From the NCBI GenBank assembly GCA_026988195.1, contig JALSLS010000295.1, positions 1 to 13,567 on the forward strand: a stretch of 13,567 bases of DNA, read 5' to 3'. This stretch comes from Methylomonas sp. GTDB taxonomy: Bacteria > Pseudomonadota > Gammaproteobacteria > Methylococcales > Methylomonadaceae. Numbering within the stretch: position 1 is the stretch's first letter; every line of letters starts with the position of its first letter. A model generated the notes under the pieces. The model had not been told where the DNA came from and made no database searches. It saw nothing but the letters and a program-made list of their open reading frames with translations. Both the position numbers and the translations under genes were made by a program. Of the stretch, positions 6,158 to 13,567 are shown piece by piece.

Positions 6158-8614
6158 TCATCTCTTGTTGAAGCGTAAAGAATTGACCATTACGGAAACT
6201 GAACTAAGCGCCATAGTGGCTGATGCAAGTGTGGGGGTTAGTTTTCCTGCTACTGCAAAAGGAATAGCAACGGCATTGTAAGCAAAAGCCCAAAATAAAT
6301 TTTGTTTGATATTTTTAAGTGTTTCATGACTGAGTTGTATGGCATCATATATTTTAGAAATATCCCCATTAAGTAAGATAAGGTCAGAAGACTCAATAGC
6401 AATGTCTGTGCCTTTATCTATGGCTAAACTTAGATTTGCAGCTGCCAGTGCGGGTGCATCATTAATGCCATCACCGATCATTGCAACCTGGTGACCTTGT
6501 TTTTGTAGGTCTCTGATAACCTGTAGCTTTTTTTATGGTGTCGCTTGCGAAATAACCTTTTCCACACCCACCTGAATAGCAATGCTCTGAGCGGCGGCTT
6601 CTGTATCACCGGTTATCATTAGAGTATTAATATCGATCTTATGTAACATTTTAATAGTCTGTTCGGCATTTTCTCTAATAGGATCTGTAAGCGCAATAAC
6701 ACCGGCAGCTTCATTGTTAATAGCAAGGTAAATTAAAGTTTTACCTTGAGCCGCGAGTTTATTAGCGGTGGATTTTAAAGCCCCCAAGTTAATCTTTTGT
6801 TTCTCTAACCAGAGTTGGTTACCTAGAAATAGTTTTTGTTGATTAACGGTGGCACGCAGACCTTGGTCGGGGTAACTATAAAAACGAGTTGCAGGTAATA
6901 ATTCAATGTTTTGTTGTTTTGCATGACGAACGATAGCCCGTCCAAGAAGGTGTTCAGAGTTATATTCAACCGATGCTGCAAGTTGAATAATGCTCTGATC
7001 ATCCAATGTTGATATATTAAACAGGTCTGTTACTACTGCATTGCCTTCTGTAATAGTGCCTGTTTTATCAAAAACAACAGTATCGATGCTAGCTGATGAT
7101 TCTAACGCTTCACCATTACGGATATAAATGCCTTTGCGTGCGGCGCGGCCAGTACCCACCATATTGGCGGCAGGTGTCGCCAAACCCAATGCACAAGGAC
7201 AAGAAATCAGTAAAACAGCAATGGCATTAGACATAGCATGTGCAAATTTTTCACCTGCTAATAGCCAGCCGCCGAATGTTGCAGCAGACAGTACTATTAC
7301 GCTAGGGACTAATAAAGTGGAAAATTGATCAACCGTTTTTTGAATGGGTAATTTTGAGGTTTGAGCTTGATCAAGCATATGCAATAAACCTGATAAGATG
7401 GTGTCTTTACCAATTGCAGTTGCTCGTATTTGTAATGCTCCGCTGCCATTAACAGAGCCTTCAAACACACTATGCCCTGCTTCTTTGATACACAATGATT
7501 TTGTACCATTGATCATGGCCTCATTCACGCTAGATAAACCTTGTAGTACAACACCATCAGTAGGGATCAACTCGCCAGGTCTAACCAGTAAGAGATTGCC
7601 GATAACTATATCTTCAACCTTGATAATGCTTTCTTGGTTATCATGTAACAAAGTCGCTTGTTGTGGTTTTAAACTAACCAGTTCACGAATATCTTCCACT
7701 ACTTTATTTTTTGCTAGAACTTCCAAGTACCGTCCCAATAGCACAAAGTCAATAATCGCTGTTGCAGCATCAAAATAGACATGACGGGTAGGTCTGAATA
7801 AAGCGGTAACACTATATGAATAGGCGGCACCGACACCTAATGCAATTAAGCTATCCATATTAGCAGAGCCTTGCTTTGTCTGAGCTAATGCTTTTTTAAA
7901 AATATCATGTCCACCTCGGAAGACCACGGCTGTTGTTAGCAATGCCTGTAATATCAATGATGCACGAGATTGTTTCCCGTATAAGCTGAGTAATAAAATG
8001 GGGACACTAATGAGTCCCTGTATCTTAAGATGAGTTTTGCTGAACTGTAAATGTTGTTGCTCCAAATCCAACTGACCTTTTCTTGTACCTAAAGAGCTTA
8101 TTGGAATAGCCTGATAGCCATTGTTATTCACTATTTCAAACACGGCTTCATCTGATAGGTAACTTTTAACGCGAGCTGTTTCGGTAATATAATTGACATT
8201 GGCTTTATAAATATCAGGATGCCGTTGTAACAGCATTTCTAAAAATAAAGCGCAAGAAGCACAACTCATGCCCCCGATACCAAAAACAATATCTTGTATA
8301 TTATGTTCGGGATGACGATTGTTATGCTTTAAAATATGAATCGTATTTTGAGATTTAATACCTAGGTTATGTAGAACCGAATCTAATAGAATGCATAAAT
8401 TATCGATAGGCAATAAATCGGGATCAAAATAAACAGTGGCAGTCCCTAATCTAGCGGTAACCTTAACTCGTTCAATACCTTCCCGTTTATTTAATAACAT
8501 CGCCAAAATATGAATACGCTCAGGATCCTTACGTAAGCACGGAGCAATAATGCGAATTCGGTGTTTTAACTGGTGAGCAATAATGAACTGTTTAAAATCT
8601 TTTTCATTTTCCAT
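6158..8614 (-). pseudogene. Copper-type P1B ATPase (CopA-like) interrupted by an in-frame TAA
   Basis: Inner-membrane heavy-metal ATPase, 818 codons in one frame but for a TAA at 6535-6533. Order: a cysteine-free HMA-like domain (about 15-70), an HMA domain with GMSCASC (115-121), membrane helices, actuator domain, the transport motif CPC (472-474), and the phosphorylated Asp516 in DKTGT. The stop after residue 693 (SQATP) falls in the hinge. The frame then continues KKLQVIRDLQ, GDGINDAP and the last helices with AYN and MALSSVSV, which suggest Cu(+). Other losses: the actuator TGES motif reads NGTK (369-372), and the HP motif of the nucleotide domain reads HL (555-556). An AGGTG site precedes the ATG; the gene follows the reductase gene by 13 bp. 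It is either a decaying gene, a read-through case, or two polypeptides restarted at ATG 6481. Confidence 0.85.
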
Positions 8615-8627
8615 GTTGTGGCACCTG

Positions 8628-10385
8628 TTATATTTGTACGTCTAAAAATGAATGATAGGTTTGCATACCACCTGAAAGGTTTTTTACTTCAAAACCATGT
8701 TGCTGCAAAATTCTGGTGGCATTATAAGCTCTTTGTCCCACACCACAGACCAACCAAATTTCACGTTCAACTGAAAGTTCACCCAACCTTTCTCGCAAAG
8801 AGTCTAAAGGTAGATTAATCGCATTGGGAATATGTTTGTTCTGATATTCAGCAACAGTACGAACATCAACAATTTGTGCCTGCTTGTATGGATCATCTAA
8901 AATGAGTGCTAATAATTGATCAGCAGCATCCACTTCATCAGATCCTTCAACTACTTGGATATGGCTATCCATCAACTCTTCCCAGCGAGCTAAAGGGTGG
9001 TTATCTCGTAACTGATTAGCGGCTATCATTCCAGCCAAATTAACGGGATCTTTGGTCGCACCAAACTGTGGGGCATAACATAACTCGGCTTCTTCCAAAT
9101 CATAAACAGTCGCATTCATTTGGATAAATGAAGAAATAACATCAATACGTCTTGCAACCCCTGATTCGCCTAATGCCTGTGCCCCTAATACTTTGCCATT
9201 TTTGCTGTTATAGATAAGTTTGATGTGTATAGGTTTGGCTCCTGGGTAATAACCAACATGATTACTAGGGTGTAGATAGACTTTTTCATAATCAGTAAAG
9301 TTTGCAGCCTTTAATTGTTTTTCATTAACCCCGGTGGTTGCAATGGTAAAATCAAATAGGCCACAGACTGATGTGCCTTGTACACCACGATAACTCATCG
9401 TTGCGGATGCACCAGAAAACTCATGTCCAACGATATGCGCGGCAGCTATACGGCCTTGTTTGTTAGCAGGCCCTGCCAGTGGAAATAAAGTCCACTCCCC
9501 TGTGATGACATGCTGTACTTCAACCATATCCCCAACGACCCATATGTTAGGATCATCCGTTTGCATATGTTCATTCACACGGACACCTCCATGCTCACCA
9601 ATTTTTAAACCTGCTTGAATGGCCAACTCTACTCTTGGCTTTACGCCGACTGAAATCATCACAGCATCAGTGATAATCGTTTCCTTATTACTTAGACTAA
9701 CCGTTAAACTCTGATCTTGATTTTGCTTAAAAGAGCTGACGTGAGAATTTAATCGGCAGTTAATCCCCTGTTTCTCTATATGCTTTTCAATATAGCCAGC
9801 CATTTCCTTATCCAGCATAGGTAGTATCTGGTTTGAGGACTGTAATAACGTGACATCCACGCCGCGTTTAACAAGGTTCTCAGCTAATTCCAAGCCTAAA
9901 TAACCTGCCCCCATAACAACTGATTTTTTAATATTATGCAATGCGGATCGGATTTTTCGACTGTCTGGAATAGTTCGCAAGGCATAAATCCCAGGAAGAT
10001 CAATTCCTTTAATACCGGGCCAAATAGCGGATGCACCAGTAGAAAGGACTAACGAATCATATTGTTCGACTCTATTTTGCCCACTTTTTTTATCATTAAC
10101 AATAATGGATTTGTTGTCTTTATCTATAGAAATAACTTCCGTGTCAGTACAGACCTGAATATTAAAACGATTTTTAAACAGTTCTGGTGTCGCCACCAAA
10201 AGCTTATCTTCTTCAACAATCACGTCACCGATAAAATAAGGCAAACCGCAATTGGCAAATGAAACATAAGAACCCATTTCAAAAATAACAATCTCACAGT
10301 CTTCACATAGACGACGAATACGAGTAGCACAGCTCGCGCCTCCTGCAACACCACCCACGATTAGAATTCGTTTTTTTGCCAGCAT
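8628..10385 (-). CDS. CoA-disulfide / persulfide reductase with C-terminal rhodanese domain (CoADR-RHD)
   Basis: Cytoplasmic FAD- and NAD(P)H-dependent reductase, 585 residues. FAD-binding GGVAGGAS is at 11-18, the redox Cys46 lies in SFANCGLPY, and the NAD(P)H fold MGAGYLGLELAENL at 158-171. VVGDMVEV (293-300) is the second FAD contact, and Tyr437 in CYAPQFGATKDPVNLAG matches the conserved CoADR tyrosine. A single rhodanese domain (about 503-585) carries the active Cys547 in LVCGVGQRAY. Characterised relatives of this fusion reduce CoA persulfides and polysulfide, releasing sulfide (Npsr of Shewanella, Bacillus CoADR-RHD). An AAAGGA site precedes ATG 10385. First gene of an operon with the P-type ATPase. 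With FccAB nearby, a role in handling sulfane sulfur is likely. All catalytic residues are present. Confidence 0.92.
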   Translation of the reverse strand: MLAKKRILIVGGVAGGASCATRIRRLCEDCEIVIFEMGSYVSFANCGLPYFIGDVIVEEDKLLVATPELFKNRFNIQVCTDTEVISIDKDNKSIIVNDKKSGQNRVEQYDSLVLSTGASAIWPGIKGIDLPGIYALRTIPDSRKIRSALHNIKKSVVMGAGYLGLELAENLVKRGVDVTLLQSSNQILPMLDKEMAGYIEKHIEKQGINCRLNSHVSSFKQNQDQSLTVSLSNKETIITDAVMISVGVKPRVELAIQAGLKIGEHGGVRVNEHMQTDDPNIWVVGDMVEVQHVITGEWTLFPLAGPANKQGRIAAAHIVGHEFSGASATMSYRGVQGTSVCGLFDFTIATTGVNEKQLKAANFTDYEKVYLHPSNHVGYYPGAKPIHIKLIYNSKNGKVLGAQALGESGVARRIDVISSFIQMNATVYDLEEAELCYAPQFGATKDPVNLAGMIAANQLRDNHPLARWEELMDSHIQVVEGSDEVDAADQLLALILDDPYKQAQIVDVRTVAEYQNKHIPNAINLPLDSLRERLGELSVEREIWLVCGVGQRAYNATRILQQHGFEVKNLSGGMQTYHSFLDVQI

Positions 10386-10738
10386 TCTGCTTGTCCTTTA
10401 TTGTTATATCATTAAGACACTCTTCTTTAATAACACATATTTACAAATAGGCTCAAGGTTTTTATACCTAAATTTCCACTCAGAGCTTCGCCAGTAAGGT
10501 TTATGGGTAAAATATTTTTTATGATCTAAGCTGAATATTTATATTAATTTTTTTATTATGAGGCTCTTGCATAATTACACATCACCCACAGAAAAAACCC
10601 TTTTATATATTAGTATTTAATGATTTTATAATTTAGATAGGTATAATACTCCTATTAATGTCTCTATTGCCATACGCCATTTACAAAAAAAGGCATAAAT
10701 ATTGCCTCACTGGGTAAAAGATAGTATCAAGCACAGAG
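10386..10738. other. 353-bp divergent intergenic region
   Basis: Very AT-rich and without a convincing ORF. It must contain the promoters of the reductase-ATPase operon (leftward) and of the barrel gene (rightward). For the latter a TATAAT stands at 10642-10647, with only a poor -35 (TTAATG near 10617-10622, spacing 19), leaving a leader of about 85 nt. GAGGCTCTTGCATAATTA at 10560-10577 resembles ends of some IS5-type elements, but no partner end or transposase is present. No RNA gene or strong hairpin was recognised. Confidence 0.5.
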
Positions 10739-11797
10739 ATGAATCTAACAGTTAACCCTTCAAAAAGAACTATGCTGGCTTGTAAATTCATCCAACTTCA
10801 TAGAAGTTCATTTTTGCTTATCATTCTGATAGCGTCTAATACAGTACAAGCAAAATGGTCAGGCGACTTTGACCTCAATACATATTATACAGATGATGTC
10901 GGGCTCTTTTCAGTAACACGCCGCCTTTCTCTTGATGAAGATCCCACTCAACCTATCGTAGATGAGCCAAACCAAGGGGCTGATTTTGTATACGAACCTT
11001 ATGCCTCTATTAATTGGGCTGCAGAAAATAAATTGGGAGATTTCAATCTTTCAGCCGCTGCAGGAGGCTATATTTTTCAAACCCGCACAGCCTATACACA
11101 CGGGTTCTTAGACCTTGAAATTGAACAAGGACTTACTGAAAAAACAAAAATATCACTATTGTATGATTTTATTCCAGGACTCTTTATAGGTGAAAATTCA
11201 GTACCACAAAGGCAAAATAGTGTTTCTGCCGAGCATGATGAACACGAAGCTAAAGAACAATTAGATAGTCATGTATTAGCACTGCACCTAGACCATCAAT
11301 TAACTGAACAATTAATTTTACGAGGTTTGGTTCGTTATGGTGTTAGATTATATGATGAGCCTTTCAGCTATCGTGATACACAGTTTTTTACTGTTGGTTC
11401 ACATATTGAGTGGTTTATTACCCCCACTGTAGAACTCATGGCGGGCTATCATTTTGAACGCGGATATACCGATGTAGACCAAACGGTGCAATATCAGGAT
11501 GATATCGCTTATATCAACCATTTTGCATCAGTAGAACTAAGAATTCGTCTATTACACGACCTTTTCCTTAATGCAATCTTTGATTATGAGCACAATGAGT
11601 ACACTAGTCCATATGAAGATGACATCCATTATCAAGGTAATGAAAATGTTTATCAGGGTGAACTGGAGCTTGAGTATGAATTAACCCAGTTAACCACTCT
11701 CAAAGCTGGCTGGCAGCATGGCAACAGAAAGTTTAGCTATGAATTACACAGCGTACGGAATAATAATGCTTGGATAGGTGTTGAGCTTCATTTTTGA
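10739..11797 (+). CDS. Predicted outer-membrane beta-barrel protein
   Basis: 352 residues. The N-terminus has a basic stretch, a hydrophobic core (about 25-33) and a VQA cleavage site before residue 39, a Sec signal. The mature part is built of alternating, aromatic-rich strands with acidic turns (for example FNLSAAAGGYIFQT, LILRGLVRYGVRLYD, VELMAGYHFERGY, TTLKAGWQHG). It ends in WIGVELHF, and a terminal phenylalanine is the usual signal for barrel insertion. An acidic, histidine-bearing loop (EHDEHEAKEQ) lies near 165-174. The start may be ATG 10739 or the internal ATG 10772, which would give a more normal 27-residue signal peptide; neither has a good ribosome-binding site. I do not recognise the family and no substrate can be given. 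It stands alone between its own promoter region and the 11827-11971 repeat. Confidence 0.75.
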   Translation: MNLTVNPSKRTMLACKFIQLHRSSFLLIILIASNTVQAKWSGDFDLNTYYTDDVGLFSVTRRLSLDEDPTQPIVDEPNQGADFVYEPYASINWAAENKLGDFNLSAAAGGYIFQTRTAYTHGFLDLEIEQGLTEKTKISLLYDFIPGLFIGENSVPQRQNSVSAEHDEHEAKEQLDSHVLALHLDHQLTEQLILRGLVRYGVRLYDEPFSYRDTQFFTVGSHIEWFITPTVELMAGYHFERGYTDVDQTVQYQDDIAYINHFASVELRIRLLHDLFLNAIFDYEHNEYTSPYEDDIHYQGNENVYQGELELEYELTQLTTLKAGWQHGNRKFSYELHSVRNNNAWIGVELHF

Positions 11798-11826
11798 TAA
11801 GGAGCTTCAAAAGAATATTATTACCT

Positions 11827-11971
11827 TTAGGAGCGAGCGCGCCCGAAATAATGTCGACAACTGACTTGTTTTTTTTGTCCGGCTTCTGTGTTGTGACAAC
11901 TGTTGCCACGCCTTGAAGACCAACAAAAAAACGGCGCCAGTTGGCAGACTTATTCCGTGCGCGTTCCTTAA
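11827..11971. repeat. MITE-like near-palindrome, about 145 bp
   Basis: The ends are TTAGGAGCGAGCGCGCCCGA on the left and, read inverted from the right, TTAAGGAACGCGCACGGAAT. Both arms then continue with a related GTC..CAACTG block, a T7-8/A7 block (11870-11877 against 11924-11931) and a CTTC/GAAG pair. The imperfect inverted repeat thus spans nearly the whole element (left 11827-11886, right 11912-11971). The centre holds a small GTTGT/ACAAC palindrome. No ORF lies inside. The right end belongs to the same motif family as 3244-3258 and 13422-13440. No clear target duplication was seen. It could also act as a terminator-like hairpin after the barrel gene. Confidence 0.7.
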
Positions 11972-12087
11972 AAACAATTGCAGTTTTTTATTAATGTAGA
12001 TAAATAAAAGACTTTTTTATATCTGCCATAAAATGTATTATAAAAGTTCGTACAAGATACTAATTGTAAACAAAGGGATCGGGAACA

Positions 12088-12129
12088 ATGTTTTATGATA
12101 CTTCAGTGTCAACACTACAAGGATTTTAA
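12088..12129 (+). CDS. 13-codon ORF overlapping the start of the MinD/FlhG-like gene (TAATG)
   Basis: ATG 12088 follows GGGATCGGGAACA, a plausible ribosome-binding region, and encodes MFYDTSVSTLQGF. Its TAA shares one A with the ATG of the downstream gene, the arrangement of termination-reinitiation coupling. The peptide loosely resembles the DQAxxLR N-terminal motif of FlhG proteins, which the downstream product lacks. It may be a translated leader, a split-off N-terminus, or a chance ORF. Confidence 0.35.
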   Translation: MFYDTSVSTLQGF

Positions 12130-13418
12130 TGGCTGCAGTTATAGCATTGACAAGTGGTAAAGGTGGTGTTGGCAAGACGAATATTGCGACAAATCTTGGC
12201 CTTTCTTTAGTCGCTAGACAAGAAAAAGTCTGTTTGTTTGATGCGGATACCGGTCTTGCGAATGTTAATATTTTAATGGGTGTTTCCCCCCGTTATACGA
12301 TCGAGCATGTCCTTAATGGCTCAAAGACGATAGAGGAAATCATCATTGAGTTGCCTAATGGTATTTCTCTTGTGCCTGCGGCCTCAGGAATTAAGCAGTG
12401 TACCAACTTAGATCAAAAGCAATTATCTTACTTAATTACAGCACTGCAAAGCCTGGAAAAGAGATTTGATTACTTGTTGATTGATACCGCTGCCGGCATC
12501 GATACCAATGTGCTTGATTTTGTTGCCTCTGCACAATATAGAATACTCGTCATTACGCCTGAACCTACCTCATTAACGGATTCATTTGCCTTATTGAAAA
12601 TGTTACTGATTCGAGGTAAGAAACAATCCATGTTTGTTCTGGTTAATAAAGTAGAAAATTATAAAATGAGTCAATTAATTTTTAAGCGTTTTCAGCAAGC
12701 GGTTAAAACTTATTTAAAAATTGATGTCACTTTTCTAGGATATTTAGCTGTTGATGCTCACCTTAATAAAGCGATTTCCCAACAAGTCCCTGTTGTTCTT
12801 TCTTACCCTAACTCAGCAATCAGCTGTGGCTTTGCCTCTTTAGCTGACATTATTAAAAGGCAATTTAAAAATAATGAAAATTTACCTTATTTTAGCCAAT
12901 ATTGGGCTACAAACACCAATAAGCCACGGCCATTAAAAACGAGTCCAGCGCTAAAAACTCAAAACCAACCGATCCCGCTAAAGGCAAAAACTGAAGTAAA
13001 AAAAGAAGCGGGCTTATCTGACATCTATGCTTTATTAAATGAGCAAACACTACCGGAACAAAAGCTAAAAGAGCTGGTTGTAACACTAGAATCTGTTTAT
13101 GAAAAAAAGTATAAAAAACCAGTCAGGGATATTAATAGTACGATCGCTTTAATATTGGCCGAAGGGGATGAAGAGACAATACAGAAATTACATTCCTCCA
13201 TTGGCCATAGCTATGAAAGACAATTTAATAAAAAGATCAGTAACCCCACTGATAATCTTGTCGAAGCTTTTACTGATGAGAATCTTTCAAAAGCAGAATT
13301 CAACCAGCTAATGGAAGGTTTTTCTGATATTTACCAACAACGCTTTAATGAGCACTATTTTGGTGAAGGTAATTTATTACTAACAAAAATTCAAACTTTA
13401 TTGATTGATAAAAAGTAG
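12129..13418 (+). CDS. MinD/ParA-superfamily ATPase (FlhG-like) with C-terminal repeat extension
   Basis: 429 residues. Residues 1 to about 250 form a deviant-Walker MinD-type ATPase: GKGGVGKT (10-17) with both lysines, the A' motif LFDADTGLANVNILMG (36-51), and Walker B LLIDTAAG (116-123). The sequence around DADTGLANVN and IDTAAGI is closest to FlhG/FleN, which sets flagellar number and place. The N-terminal DQAxxLR segment of FlhG is missing. After a Pro/Lys-rich linker (about 262-302) comes an extension absent from standard FlhG (about 290 residues). It has three similar units marked by YEKKY (324-328), YERQF (362-366) and YQQRF (402-406). An AAGGA site spans 12118-12122, and the start overlaps the 13-codon ORF. 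No flagellar genes are nearby, so polar placement of something else is possible. The ATPase fold is certain; the process is not. Confidence 0.85.
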   Translation: MAAVIALTSGKGGVGKTNIATNLGLSLVARQEKVCLFDADTGLANVNILMGVSPRYTIEHVLNGSKTIEEIIIELPNGISLVPAASGIKQCTNLDQKQLSYLITALQSLEKRFDYLLIDTAAGIDTNVLDFVASAQYRILVITPEPTSLTDSFALLKMLLIRGKKQSMFVLVNKVENYKMSQLIFKRFQQAVKTYLKIDVTFLGYLAVDAHLNKAISQQVPVVLSYPNSAISCGFASLADIIKRQFKNNENLPYFSQYWATNTNKPRPLKTSPALKTQNQPIPLKAKTEVKKEAGLSDIYALLNEQTLPEQKLKELVVTLESVYEKKYKKPVRDINSTIALILAEGDEETIQKLHSSIGHSYERQFNKKISNPTDNLVEAFTDENLSKAEFNQLMEGFSDIYQQRFNEHYFGEGNLLLTKIQTLLIDKK

Positions 13419-13421
13419 CTA

Positions 13422-13491
13422 TTAAGGAACGTGTATGGAATAACTTCCCAAAATTATAACGTAGGATTTTTTGTTTCATGCGCGTTCCTAA
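13422..13491 (+). repeat. Hairpin element between convergent genes (dispersed repeat copy)
   Basis: The left arm AGGAACGTGTATGGAA (13425-13440) pairs with the right arm TTTCATGCGCGTTCCT (13474-13489) over 16 consecutive positions, three of them G-U in + strand RNA. In the opposite transcript these three would be A-C mismatches. The 33-nt interior carries a T6 run. It starts 4 bases after the FlhG-like gene stop, and its right arm overlaps the stop codon of the minus-strand gene. A transcription terminator or RNA-stabilising 3' hairpin for the + gene is plausible. Confidence 0.7.
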
Positions 13492-13567
13492 GTCAATGTT
13501 CTAATCGCACTCACCAGCCCTTGCTCTACGCTCTTTTTCTGCATTAAATCCGCTATTACAATGTGTT
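13488..13567 (-). CDS. C-terminal end of an unidentified protein (partial)
   Basis: A 25-codon open stretch enters from the right edge and ends at TAG (13490-13488). Its last residues read HIVIADLMQKKSVEQGLVSA then IRTLT, a composition typical of a real helical protein end. A second minus frame is also open here, but its product is Arg/Glu-rich and less protein-like. Too short to identify; a TPM-type C-terminus is one thought, not supported enough to name. Its stop codon lies within the hairpin repeat arm. Confidence 0.45.
   Translation of the reverse strand, partial: HIVIADLMQKKSVEQGLVSAIRTLT

Noticed and set aside
6072..6281. 69-codon + strand ORF overlapping the end of the P-type ATPase gene
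   Set aside because: More than half of it is antisense to the conserved last helices of the ATPase, and it has no ribosome-binding site. The first part (6072-6157) contains GCGCGGTCACGGATGCGGAA, which recalls the window's repeat family only vaguely.
7398..7778. 126-codon + strand ORF opposite the ATPase
   Set aside because: It is the antisense shadow of well-conserved ATPase sequence (actuator domain).
10560..10577. Possible IS5-type terminal repeat (GAGGCTCTTGCATAATTA)
   Set aside because: No matching inverted end, no target duplication and no transposase remnant in the window.
1..13567. CRISPR arrays, tRNA or rRNA genes, prophage or toxin-antitoxin modules
   Set aside because: No regularly spaced direct repeats, no cloverleaf or rRNA-like stretch and no recognisable phage or toxin-antitoxin genes were seen on either strand.

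Overview
AT-rich bacterial window. The gene set points to a sulfur-oxidising gammaproteobacterium: a flavocytochrome c sulfide dehydrogenase pair, a DUF6502 protein, an FlhG-like MinD ATPase and a MutM of normal gammaproteobacterial form. A Methylococcales- or Thiotrichales-like lineage would fit, but nothing here fixes the genus.

Layout. Positions 1-2269 (+) hold the damaged 3' end of an ABC ATPase gene, then a GldF-like permease and a GldG-like auxiliary protein. These are joined by ATGA overlaps. mutM follows at 2297-3115. A convergent gap with a hairpin and a dispersed repeat copy (3116-3270) separates it from the minus-strand fccA-fccB operon (5046 down to 3271). FccA is a single-haem cytochrome with an extreme acidic tail. 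Divergent from fccA is a DUF6502 gene (5190-6038). The 143-bp gap between them carries two closely related inverted-repeat sites, each placed next to one of the two promoters.

From 10385 down to 6158 (-) lies a two-gene unit: a CoA-disulfide/persulfide reductase fused to a rhodanese domain, then a copper-type P1B ATPase. The ATPase frame is interrupted by one in-frame TAA and has altered TGE and HP motifs. After a 353-bp divergent gap come a predicted outer-membrane beta-barrel (10739-11797, +), a 145-bp near-palindromic MITE-like element (11827-11971), and a MinD/FlhG-type ATPase with an unusual C-terminal extension of three repeats (12129-13418, +). The ATPase is preceded by a 13-codon ORF ending in a TAATG overlap. 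The window closes with a hairpin element shared by two convergent gene ends and the last codons of a minus-strand gene.

How the genes fit together. FccAB would oxidise sulfide in the periplasm, and the reductase-rhodanese protein would process persulfide/polysulfide sulfur in the cytoplasm. The metal ATPase sits in the latter operon. Two genes (ABC ATPase and P-type ATPase) appear broken, which suggests either ongoing gene decay or sequence errors. The repeated motif TTAAGGAACGYGYAYGGAA lies at gene 3' ends in three intergenic regions. The strongest candidates for something undescribed are the FccAB/DUF6502 intergenic control region, the poly-acidic FccA tail, the FlhG-like protein with its repeats and upstream mini-ORF, and the hairpin repeat family.
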